From contig NC_091278.1 of assembly GCF_042100115.1 (NCBI RefSeq), positions 1,302,001-1,366,000 of the forward strand: a stretch of 64,000 nucleotides of DNA. Direction: 5' to 3'. The notes below the pieces were generated by a model that worked only from the letters and a program-made list of their open reading frames with translations, was not told where the DNA came from and made no database searches. Position 1 is the stretch's first letter; each line of letters starts with the position of its first letter. A program made the translations under genes and the position numbers. Source of the DNA: Alternaria dauci (Eukaryota; Ascomycota; Dothideomycetes; Pleosporales; Pleosporaceae). Positions 53,101 to 62,200 of the stretch are shown in pieces.

Positions 53101-54236
53101 GTGACGAAGATTCCAAGGTACTCGTGAAGAGCGTTGTTGATGACTGACTGAAACGTTGCCGGGGCATTCGTTAACCCAAAAGGCATTACTGTGTACTCGA
53201 ACAGTCCATATTTCGTTTTGAACGCTGTCATCCATTCGTGTCCTTCCTTGATCCTGATTCGGTGAAATCCTTCCCGAACGTCGAACTTCGTAAACCACTT
53301 GGCTCCCTGGAGTCGATCCATGAGCTCGGTTATTAGTGGTAAGGGATATCGGTTCTTCCGAGTAACGCTGTTCAACCTTCGGAAGTCGACACATAGTCGC
53401 CACTTCCCGTTAGGCTTCTTTACGAACAAGATGGGTGAGGCCATTGGGCCTGATCCCGGTCGGATAAATCCCTTCTTCAGATTCTTCTGGATGTACTCCC
53501 TTAGCTCAGCATCGTGCTCGGGCGATATGGGATACATAGGTCCTGGGCTTAACTTTGCCCCTTCATCTAGGATGATCTCGTGATCCCAATCCTGATGGTC
53601 TGCCAAGTCCGTGGCTTCGTTTTCCTCGAAGAGTTCTCTAAACTCGTCGGTCTGATACTCTCTTGGTATCTCTAGTGGTAAGGGTCCTTCCTTCGTGGTC
53701 GCGACTCGTCTTATCCATATGACTCCTACTCTTTGAGGGTCCTTCTCATAGATTCTCATGATCTTATGAGGCGAGATCTTGCCGAACCTCCCGTCCTGGG
53801 TTGAGCTCTGGTCCTTCGGGCTCACTCTTTGGCGTACTCTAGCAACCTTGTGCACAGGTTCTCTTCTGAGTATCGTCTTCATTCGCCAGTCGATGGCGGG
53901 GTTATGGGCATCTAGCCAGTCATAACCAATCAACATGTCTAGTCCTCCTAGTTCCATTATGTCGATATTCATTTGGCACTCTATGCCAGCTATCCGTAGC
54001 TTTGTTGATTCGGTTTCCATCCGTATCATGCCGTTTCCATATTCCATGGGTTTCTCGTCGGCTAACAGTACCGATACTGGGTTCTTCTTAACCCGGTAGG
54101 GTAGTTCGTGTTTCTCCACCACTCTGGGTGAGATCATCGTTCGTGCGGCCCCGCTATCTACGAGCGCCTCGATGTTTCGTCCCTGTACAGATACGGTCGT
54201 GAGCAGCTGCTTCACCCGACCATCGGTATCCTGCAC
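50136..54236 (-). CDS. Pol polyprotein of gypsy copy 2
   Basis: 1366 residues, identical to copy 1 Pol: protease DSG, RT YIDD, RNase H, integrase HHCC and DDE, chromodomain, then a Pro/Ser/Gln-rich tail. Entered by -1 frameshift from gag at 54305-54299. Both copies are apparently able to supply enzyme activity. Confidence 0.95.
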   Translation of the reverse strand: MQDTDGRVKQLLTTVSVQGRNIEALVDSGAARTMISPRVVEKHELPYRVKKNPVSVLLADEKPMEYGNGMIRMETESTKLRIAGIECQMNIDIMELGGLDMLIGYDWLDAHNPAIDWRMKTILRREPVHKVARVRQRVSPKDQSSTQDGRFGKISPHKIMRIYEKDPQRVGVIWIRRVATTKEGPLPLEIPREYQTDEFRELFEENEATDLADHQDWDHEIILDEGAKLSPGPMYPISPEHDAELREYIQKNLKKGFIRPGSGPMASPILFVKKPNGKWRLCVDFRRLNSVTRKNRYPLPLITELMDRLQGAKWFTKFDVREGFHRIRIKEGHEWMTAFKTKYGLFEYTVMPFGLTNAPATFQSVINNALHEYLGIFVTAYIDDVLVYSSGTLEEHVEHVKKVLRKLKEYKLYLQPGKCEFHTKETEYLGFIISTEGVKMNPKKTAAVQEWPTPKTVKDVQSFLGFANYYRKFIKDYSKITTPLSEITKKEVGFKWNEEHQEAFDRIKQIFLEAPVLEMYDPKRETRVETDASDYALGAVLSQQCPDKKWRPVFYHSRKFSGAELNYDVHDKELLGVVDAFEQWEVYLLGLPHQIEVFTDHQNLAGFMTTKKLNRRQVRWAEMLAQFDFKITHRAGTLNGAADALSRRSDLREENHKEPHDAMFKKMPDGTLRYNQPELAKIAKVAERVETLQQQWQQRAASWQFEPDENGSDELLQDEREYRDMIRSDRTYVPPHMRSSLIKELHESPEYGHASLEEMVRRLSKVFAIPRLRAKVQDVLGNCLACHQNKPKRHKPYGLLQPLPPPTRPWSSVTMDFIVKLPKSLEPGSGRLCDTVLVIVCRHTKGAKFVPTEETITAEECAYEVSKALMSEHGIPEEFITDRDKLFTSKYWNTFLAKLGVKKKLSTSFHPETDGQTERTNQTLEQYLRMYANKLQDNWVELLPTAQLAYNSTRSATTKYSPHYANYGYEPVAHRDPKDIESIAVGADDKARLMRGLHEELSKNIAHRNLTTAKAANKQRIEGPTFKKGDKVFLSRQNLKTKRPSKKLDNLRIGPFEVLEEMGNVNYKLQLPPGMRIHPVFHKKLLERAPPDAELATDIELEDDEYEVEEIRDLRKIGRQWKYLVKWLGWPESQNTWEPKENLTNCKSQVREYHRKHPEKGGPGPQGKKRIQKKDRKKRHPATSPSQSTVRVAMVQLVESPYQGQSSPRLALSRDPEDSKWRDLDQRMLALAPQSLPLPAEVERPRPQLEEAPSASRAFQPQPSPTLPQSQISYTQLSPKYSPHTAQRQCPRNNEDSSPHTACNERSSRSLVGGYGQHEPGAVESSSGYGRVEKSEPWAWSGKVRKRGKRGYDTTGVAIPPPPPPD
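50185..50218 (+). promoter_or_regulatory. CT-rich tract directly upstream of the antisense ORF (copy 2)
   Basis: Pyrimidine-rich run ending just before the ATG at 50219. Same element as 39167-39200 on the other copy. Confidence 0.4.
50219..50863 (+). CDS. Antisense ORF in gypsy copy 2: Zn2Cys6-like motif plus coiled coil
   Basis: 214 residues, identical to the copy-1 antisense product: six Cys at 37, 40, 47, 56, 59 and 66 in Zn2Cys6 spacing, a coiled coil at about 74-115 and an acidic tail. It runs from near the 3' LTR into the chromodomain-coding part of pol on the opposite strand. Identity between copies reflects their recent common origin and is not independent evidence of selection. Confidence 0.6.
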   Translation: MPKVQTSRRVRTQNSTQQRQARADRIRQQGNEMTFRCKRCEEKNLRCFVDTASGQCAGCISVKAECSLFVTEEEWEKVEAEKREKRLALLRAEAEVAQLRLEVAETEARERAFADRDHAILSLQDRAKEQAEGNSAPGTDFQPTEPSLPGLSTDLGWLQDDASFDPFSEFFSSLEDPVLPSLGVSDGTHVPVTCSSSNFLLVPKCSGSLAILAT

Positions 54237-54265
54237 CTTCCTAAGGGTCGTTTTAGGACTGCCTT

Positions 54266-54305
54266 CACCAGCGTGACCCTGTCCCTGGCGGCATCCTAGT
54301 TTTTT
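54266..54305 (-). promoter_or_regulatory. Programmed -1 frameshift signal of gypsy copy 2
   Basis: A AAA AAC at 54305-54299 on the minus strand, directly before the gag TAG (54298-54296), with the same downstream stem as in copy 1. Confidence 0.85.
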
Positions 54306-56236
54306 GACTGCTTACCTTTCCTGTACTTAGGAAAGTAGCCTGTGTCATTCTTTGAGCTGTAGTGCGTCAAGCACCTGTCGTCGTAACAGAAGCTCCAATG
54401 AATGTTCTGGTGAGGTATCTCCTCCCTGGTGATCCTCTTCCTTGGTTGAGCCTTCTTGGCCTCGTGAATCTCACAATCTGCTACCTCGCAGATGTTTGAT
54501 GATAGGGTGCGATGGTAATAGTCATCCACCTTGTGTGCTTCCTTGAGCTGCTTGCGATGGAAGTCACACCCGTTCCTGCATTGCGTCCATAGAAGTCTGT
54601 AGTGGATCTCCACTTTCTCTGGTTCGTGTAGATGGCAGATGTCTGCTAGACATTCGTCTGCCCAGAGGTTCAGGTGGCAGCACCGGTCCTGGTCTGTCCT
54701 GCAATCCTCCTTATCTTGCTTATGGAACTCGCAATTTATCTTACAGTCATACCAACACAAATCCTTGTGATCCTTGGTATCTTCTACTTCGTGGGCTTCT
54801 TGGTCCTCGACCTCAACCATTGGATCATCGAAGTAGGGTTGTTGGTGTATCGCCTGATACCCAATTTCTTCGGCATTCGGGCCGGTAATCATGATTCGTT
54901 CGCGAACCGTGCATTCGTCGGCGTAGTGTGTCTTGTTACCACATACCCAACACTGGTTGTTGGCTAATCGTTCCATCACGATGGTGCCTTTGACCTTCCA
55001 GTCAGTCTTCTTTGGCTGGCCCATGGTGAGAACTTCGTTGTCCGGTTTAACTCTTGGGACGATTTCGTAGCCTTCCTTATCCTCCAAGCGTGCCTCTTCG
55101 TATAGGTCTAAGTCGCTTAGGTTGTCATCCGGCTCTATCCCGGCCGGGTAAGGCGTGCCTTGTCTGATCATCCGGATCTTGACAGCTGCCTGTTTGACTT
55201 GTTCTTCTTCGCAATCCCTAGCGAAGTGTCCTGTCTTCCCGCATCGGAGACATGCTTTGTTGTCGTAACGCCGCTGGCGTTCTTCCTTGGAGAGACCGTC
55301 GTGTCTTTTACCTCCTCGGGTTTTCTTGTCTTTGGCCTTCTCTTGTACCTTGCCGGTCATGATGGCGTCGCCATCCCTGTCGAATCTACCACGCTGTTTC
55401 TTCATGTTGGGCAGGTTGGGTCGGAAGTATTTCTTCTGATCGTTTCGTTCCCACAACCTGTTGTCGATACGCGTGGCTAGCTCGATCAGAGCGTGTAGCG
55501 TCCCGGGCTTATCGTGGTGTACAAGGCCGTCCTTGACATTCTCTTTGAGGCCTGCTTCGAATACCGTTCGAAGTGCCGCATCATCCCAATCGATCCGTGC
55601 TTGTAGTTGCTTAAATTCCGCCGTGTATGCCGATACTGACGAGGTCTGCCTCAGGCGAGTGATCTTCTTCTCTGCCTGGTTCTGAGCGTCTACTTCTCCG
55701 AAGATGCGTCCCATCTCTTGCTTAAACTCTGTCCAACTTGCGAATAAGGTACGGGTTCCTTCTTTGGTGCCCATGTGTTCTGCATCCAGCAGATAATCGT
55801 CCACATAGGGTTGCATCCAATTGGAAGCCTTATCCTTCATGTATGTACTGGCCATGAGGATCTTTTCCTGGTCGTTGGGTACCTCGTTGTACTCGCAGTA
55901 CAGGTCGATGTTGGTGAGAAATACTCGTAGCTTTTCTCGTTCTCCACCGTATTTCTCTGGTGACGCTATCTTGGGTTTCTTTGTAGCAACGGGTCGTTCG
56001 TTAGGGGTCATCATCAGTTGCCCTGCAAGCTGATTGATCATTGCCTGCATCTCAGCAATCTGCTGAGCCTGCGTGGTTGTGTGTTGCCTAAGATTCCTGA
56101 GCTCGGTGACGTTAGGGTTCTCTCCCTCGTCATCGGATGCTTCCAGCATCTCATCATTTTCTGGGGTAGGGCGTGCTGGCGTCGAGGGTCCCTGACCCTG
56201 AGCCCTGTTGTTCTGCGCGTTTCCCTGATGAGCCAT
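54296..56236 (-). CDS. Gag polyprotein of gypsy copy 2
   Basis: 646 residues, identical to copy 1 Gag, with two CCHC zinc knuckles and the C-terminal Cys/His array. The frame ends at the same slippery heptamer followed by TAG. Confidence 0.95.
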   Translation of the reverse strand: MAHQGNAQNNRAQGQGPSTPARPTPENDEMLEASDDEGENPNVTELRNLRQHTTTQAQQIAEMQAMINQLAGQLMMTPNERPVATKKPKIASPEKYGGEREKLRVFLTNIDLYCEYNEVPNDQEKILMASTYMKDKASNWMQPYVDDYLLDAEHMGTKEGTRTLFASWTEFKQEMGRIFGEVDAQNQAEKKITRLRQTSSVSAYTAEFKQLQARIDWDDAALRTVFEAGLKENVKDGLVHHDKPGTLHALIELATRIDNRLWERNDQKKYFRPNLPNMKKQRGRFDRDGDAIMTGKVQEKAKDKKTRGGKRHDGLSKEERQRRYDNKACLRCGKTGHFARDCEEEQVKQAAVKIRMIRQGTPYPAGIEPDDNLSDLDLYEEARLEDKEGYEIVPRVKPDNEVLTMGQPKKTDWKVKGTIVMERLANNQCWVCGNKTHYADECTVRERIMITGPNAEEIGYQAIHQQPYFDDPMVEVEDQEAHEVEDTKDHKDLCWYDCKINCEFHKQDKEDCRTDQDRCCHLNLWADECLADICHLHEPEKVEIHYRLLWTQCRNGCDFHRKQLKEAHKVDDYYHRTLSSNICEVADCEIHEAKKAQPRKRITREEIPHQNIHWSFCYDDRCLTHYSSKNDTGYFPKYRKGKQSKN

Positions 56237-56299
56237 TGTTGAATCTTAATCGGGCTGTCCTGTTGGTTAAACGTCCACTGATATCCAAGGTGGTCAAAG

Positions 56300-56775
56300 T
56301 GTTACACGGGGTTAGGCTATACTTCTCTAGGCTCGGTCCGTACTAAGGCGAGGTAGACTAAAGCGGTAGTCCGTGAGGTATCGTATGGAATGATCAGGTG
56401 GAAAAGAGTTATCGTTGTAACCAAAGGATAAACAATACCAATTCTATAAACGATAGAATAACTAGTTGACAATCTGTGTAAGAGATGAACTATTTGAGTT
56501 AACCACAACGAGTGTAATAATGAGATCCAACACATTCTTATACCCATTGCCATAGGTCCTGTCCTCCTTACCCTCCCTTCCAAGAGGGAGGCCTAGGAGG
56601 GCCGTGACCTCCCAATCCTCACTGGCCTCCCGGAGGCCAGGTCTTGGCGGGCTGCCATTCCTTTCACGTGATCTGGGCCCCGCCCTAGATCCACTTTCGT
56701 CCATCGTGTCCGCCCGATGGTCTTCCTTCATGCGACCTGCATGATAGGGACGCAATTCCTTGTTACCTGGTAACA
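56300..56775 (-). repeat. 5' LTR of gypsy copy 2
   Basis: 476 bp. Compared with the other three LTRs it has four private differences, all transversions and all in its outer 120 bp (near 56652, 56744, 56751 and 56769). The outermost bases are TGTTACCAGG instead of TGTTACAAGG. Confidence 0.95.
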
Positions 56776-58339
56776 GCTATCTTATATTAAGTTTTTAATC
56801 TCTTAATATATTAATTTTACGTATTAAATTCTAAAGAAGTACTAGGTCTCTAGGTATAATATCTTCTTAGTAAATTTCTTTTATATTATCTTAATATTCT
56901 TTCTTAGCTATATATATAGTTAGTATAGGCTATAGCTTCCTTAGTAAACTAATCTCTAAGATCTAACTATATTACTTAAATTATAAGTAACTATACCTAA
57001 TCTTTAACTTACTAGAATAGTAAAGTCTACTATATTAGTAGTAATAGTTTAATTAGTAGGACTAGGTTCTAGCTAGTAACTAACTAATATAGAGAGTAGC
57101 TAGTCTATTCTTATATTAAAATTCTATCTATAAGAAGTACTATAGGAAGATTCTTAACTTATAGACCTAGGAGTTTTACTAGAGTATTTATAATAGGCTT
57201 ATATCCTCCTTTAATCTTACCTATTACCTATAGGTTATATACTAATAACTATATATAGTTAATCTTATAGGTTTTTACTAAATAGTTAACTACTTTAGTA
57301 AAGTCTAGTCTACTATCTACTATAAGTTTTCTTATTATACTCTATTTATATATAATATCTTTATAAATAAACTTAGTAATAGTCTTAGACTAGTTATTTA
57401 ATAGTATATAGGCCTCTAGTTATCTACTAAGATAGTCCCTTATAATTACTAAGTACTTCTTTTTAAAGTATTATAGTATATAGACTATATTAATAGTAAC
57501 TATTTCTTAGATTATAAAGCTATACGTATTAGTAAGTATATCTACTATCCTTTTTAATAATCTTAGTTAATAATCTAAGTATATTACTAAATATCTATAA
57601 ATATAGTTATATATCCTATTCTACTAGTAATATTATATAAGTATTAAGTATACTATATTTACTCTATAATATCTAATCTATTAATTAATATTCTATACTA
57701 TAGTAGATTATAAGTTAAGAGTATCTATAACTCTCCTAATAGCTACGTTACGTAAGGTTTTCTTAAATAGTATTCTATCTTAGATAAAGAAGTTTAGGGC
57801 TCTCTTTTTCTATACCTAAAGCTCTTATAGGGTTATATCTCTTAGTATTTTTAAGTTTAATAGGAATTAGGCGTACTATTTAGACGTATTAGAAAACTCC
57901 TGCTAGAGTATTCTCCCCTCTAGTAATAGTAAAGAAGGTACGTTTATATTCCTAATTATATAATTAATATATTCTTTAAGATTATCTTTAGGTTCTTCTA
58001 GTAGCTCCTATCCCTTTAGTTTTAGGTACCTAAAGAGAGTATCTACTACTATATTTTTCTTACCTAAGATATACTTAATATTAAACTCCTTAAGTATAAT
58101 AGTAGATATCTATCTATTTATTACTAATCCTAGGTTATCTATAGAGGATCTATTAAGTTAGGTAATAAGAGTAGCTACGTTAGTTTTAATAGTAAAGTAT
58201 ACTCTATATAGATATATTTAAAACTTCTTTAAGGGCTATAGTACTACCTTATATTCTAGCTTTATAGAATACTATATTTATTCTTATACTAACTATAAAG
58301 TACTTTTAAATTAGACTAGGTAACGTCTACTATCTTCTT

Positions 58340-58440
58340 TAATTTACTTAATATATACCCCTACTCTATCTTAGCTAGTATCTATTATAAAGAATATTTT
58401 ATTAGTAAGGATATCTAAATAATCTAAATTAACTAGTGTT
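58340..58440 (-). pseudogene. RIPed RNase H remnant of element Y
   Basis: Minus-strand reading includes TNKIFFIIDTS followed by a stop and DRVGVYIK, matching the gypsy RNase H start (V-DAS then GWGAVL type) after RIP. It lies downstream of the RT remnant in the expected order. Confidence 0.6.
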
Positions 58441-58849
58441 AGTGCTAAAAGAATAGACTATTTTAAGGTGTATATAGCCTTATCCTATTCCTTTAGCTAT
58501 ATAAACTCTATATCTTCTTAGAGGAGATAGAATAAGGGTTTTACTACTAGAGTAAAATAGTTAACCTAAATATAGTAGTATACGTAAATACTTATAAATA
58601 ATTAAACCTTTATATAGTTCTTATAAGGTAGCTAGTTTAAAATCTTATTAACTTTTATAGTATTAGGGTGCTAGCTATCTAGACTTACTTTATATCCTAC
58701 TACTTCTAATTATTCTATAAAGAAGTTATATTTCTTCTTATTTACTATACCTCCTACTTACTTAATATCTACTAGGACTTAATCTAGTTATTAGATATAT
58801 TCTAGAATATACTATTATACTTTAGGGAAAGATTCTTCTTCTTTATAGT

Positions 58850-59215
58850 TTATTTTAAGTCCCCTAGAAGTAATATTATTTATAAATAGTATTATCTCTA
58901 GCTAATAGTCTTTTAGGATCTTTATTATTACTCTCTAAAAGGTAGTAACTAAATTTATAGTACCTATAACTATAGTATAAGATTAAATAAGGCTAATTAG
59001 AGTCTAGAAAGCTATTATATCTTAACTATCTAGGTAGAGGGTAATCTAGTTATAGCTAGAGAATAGGTCTATAAGAGATATAATCTCATAGCTAGTAAAG
59101 CGTTTAGAAAACTTATTAGTAGTAGGAGGAAGATTTACATCTCTTATAGTAATACTATTAAGTCTTTATTTATTACTAATCTAGCGTACCCCTTTATCTT
59201 TCTTAGGGACTAAGT
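58850..59215 (-). pseudogene. RIPed reverse transcriptase remnant of element Y
   Basis: Minus-strand translation gives VPKKDKGVR (59208-59184), DLFSSYN (59070-59050, ancestral DLFSGYD type) and FINNIT (58886-58869), where the catalytic Asp-Asp of the polymerase has become Asn-Asn by G-to-A change. Intervening Trp/Gln/Arg codons are stops. Motif order and spacing are those of a gypsy RT distinct from that of copies 1-3. Confidence 0.7.
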
Positions 59216-62200
59216 ACTATAGGTTATAATATTAGCTATTATATCTTTCCTATATACCCCTATTTAATTACGTATTAACTATTATAATTACTTTTAGTTT
59301 AAGGCTCTTTAGGACTATAAAGCTACGTATCTACTAAGCTTTATATAGTATAGTCCTTATTTTATAGGGTAGGTAGACGTCTAGGTAAATCTACTATACC
59401 TCTTTAAATTACTATAATAGCGCACCTTCTCAATTATAGAGTATTTTAATTATTATATTATACTCTTATAGTATAAGCTATTCTCTAATATATAACCTAG
59501 TAATCCTTTCTATTATTAGTTAAGTTCCTTTTAGAACTATAGCGTAGCGCTATTTAAATAAATAGTTATAGGGACCTAGATTAGAGTTTTAAATATTAAT
59601 ACGTAGGCGTTAACGTTTAATTACCCTCTTCTTCTAGTCCTTATATCTAAATTCTATTAGTACCTCTTATCTAGGAATATCTACTAGCTAGACCTTCTTA
59701 TCTACTATTTTTTATAGTATATATAAGTTATTATTTCTTTAGCTATAAAGTAATTATTCTTAGTTTATACGTTCTTAGTTTAACTTACTTATAATTACGT
59801 ACTAACTAAATTCTAGTAGACTATCTAAGTCTTCTACTTTACCTAGAGCTATTATAAAGACTAGATTTATCTATTATATCTAACTTTAGATATCTTATTT
59901 ACTAAAAATTATTCTATACTCTCTTAGTCTAGTAGTAGGATTAGACTATACTACTTTATAAAGATACTTTACCCTTACTACTTTAGGAGAATATTAATTA
60001 CTATTTATAAGTATATTAATTATACTTAATCCTAGGGACTTATTATTAGGTAAGTATACTTCCCCTATACTTATACCTACTACTTATTCTCTAAATCTTT
60101 ATTATCTTTATAGGGCGTCGTCTATAATAGGTAATATAGTACTAGGTTAGATACTATAAAGACTATATTCCTAGTACTATCTTTAGAGAGTATCTTATAT
60201 ATAACTCTCCTAAAAGTATTATATTAAATAGTTATCTTTATATATATATACTAAGGACCTCCTAGTATTACTAATTAAGTAACGTTAGTAACTATTTAGA
60301 AGTTAGTAAGTATTATTACTAAACCTATTTATATAAGTATATTAAAAGCTATTCTAATAAAAGGATTATATATACTATTTACTAAGGTAACTCCTTAAGG
60401 CGCGTTACTAAGTTTATAATATATAAGTTTATATAGTATTTTTATAGCTCTAGCTATACTAAGTTATAAGATATTTATCTAGGTACTAGTATTAATTAAG
60501 TACTTTATAGAGTTACTATTAATTATTACTTAGTATTTAGGTAAGTTTATTTATACGTAGGCTTATCTATTTTATTAGTATATACTATATACTACTTTAG
60601 TAGGGAGTATATTTAGTTCCTTAATCTAAGTATTACTTCTTCTAGTAGCTCTCTATCTAGTTTATATACCTAAATTATATAGATAAAGTATACTATACTT
60701 TTTACTATTATATATTATTATACTATAATAATTATATTCCTATATAGAAATATAGGTAGCTAGGTTAGGGTTAGTAATAGCTAGCTAATTAGATTATATA
60801 GTAGAATCTAGGTTATATCTAGAGAACTTAGATTCTATACCTAACCTAACTTCTAATATATTAATACTTCTACTACCCTTAACTAACTCTATATCCTTAT
60901 TTAAAAGATTACGTAATTACTTTTTTAGTCCTTCTTAACTTATTAGGTCTATAATAGTAATACCTCTTACTTCCTAGTTAAGTAAGGCTATTAGGATATA
61001 GTTAGGGTCTATATAAAGTAATTCCTATAATCCTTCCTTAGGTAAAGTACCTATAAATTTTATAGCTTTCTTCTTATATTCTTATTATAGTTATTTTAGA
61101 TCTATAGATATATTATTATTAATAGTTATTAACTAAGGTAGCTTAATAATAGAAAATAGGTCTTCTTCTTACTATATTTCTTAGTATTTATATATAGTAT
61201 CTATTAGCTAGGAATTTATAATAGGATTATTAGAGACTATAGGGGTACCTTTATATAGCTCTCTAGTAATCTTACACTCCCTATTATTCTTAGTAAGTCT
61301 TCTTTATTTCTAGATATCTCTATTCCTTATACTATCTATATCTTATAATCTTATACTATTCCTAGGTTTAGGGTATATTATAATATTAGCTTTAGTAAGA
61401 GTTCTAAGAGTAGATTCTTCTCCTCCTAAGATAATATTTACTATATTAACCCTATCTAGTTAATAGTCTATATTAAGTAGGTAGGGGTTAAATAGTTAGT
61501 CTTAGAACTACTAGAATTAAAGTAATATATTATATTTCTCTTTATATTAGTCTAAAGAGGAGGTAACGTTAGCTAAAGTTATAGGGTTTCTTAGTTTAGT
61601 ATACCTTATAGCTAGACGTAAGTCTCCTCTTAGAAACTTCTTAGGAATAACACTTAAAGCTAGCTAGTTAAGGATATTATTAGTAATGTTAAAGTATTCT
61701 CTAATCTTAGCTTTTAGCTATTAGAGAATAAAATTAGGAAGGACTAATCCTAAGATCTCTCTAAGTCTTATATATAGAGGGCTAAAGTAGTAAGTCCTAT
61801 ACTTAGTATTTAGGTCCTAGTTAAAGCTAATCTACCCTATCTTCTTTAGGTAATTATATAAGTTATAGTTCTTAACCTAATATCCTATCTTATTATATAT
61901 ATTATATATATTATAATATTCTCTACTACTATAGTTAGCTATATCTTAGTTTAGAGCTATATTTCTAAGTGCTATAGTAATAAAAGTACTATTATTCCTT
62001 TTATTTAGAAGTCTAGCTATTATAGCTTTAGTAATAAAGTATATATAATTACTTAGCTTCTTTAGTAACCTAGACGTATCTAGATAGGCTATTAGTATAT
62101 CTACTATAGCTAGTTTAATCTTTATATCTCCTAGGGACTTAATTAAATCCTCTACCTCCTTATCTATATTATTTAGGGTAGAAGGAATAGCTACTACCTT

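Larger units (their letters stand above)
49604..56775 (-). mobile_element. Full-length Ty3/gypsy chromovirus LTR retrotransposon, copy 2
   Basis: Same 7172-bp layout as copy 1, inverted. A position p in copy 1 corresponds to 89385 minus p here, with no indels. Gag, Pol and the antisense ORF encode identical proteins. LTRs differ at about five sites, four of them in the 5' LTR outer end. Flanks (TATAA left, GCTAT right) are not a duplication: the left flank is a RIPed LTR fragment and the right flank an unrelated RIPed gypsy. Confidence 0.97.
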
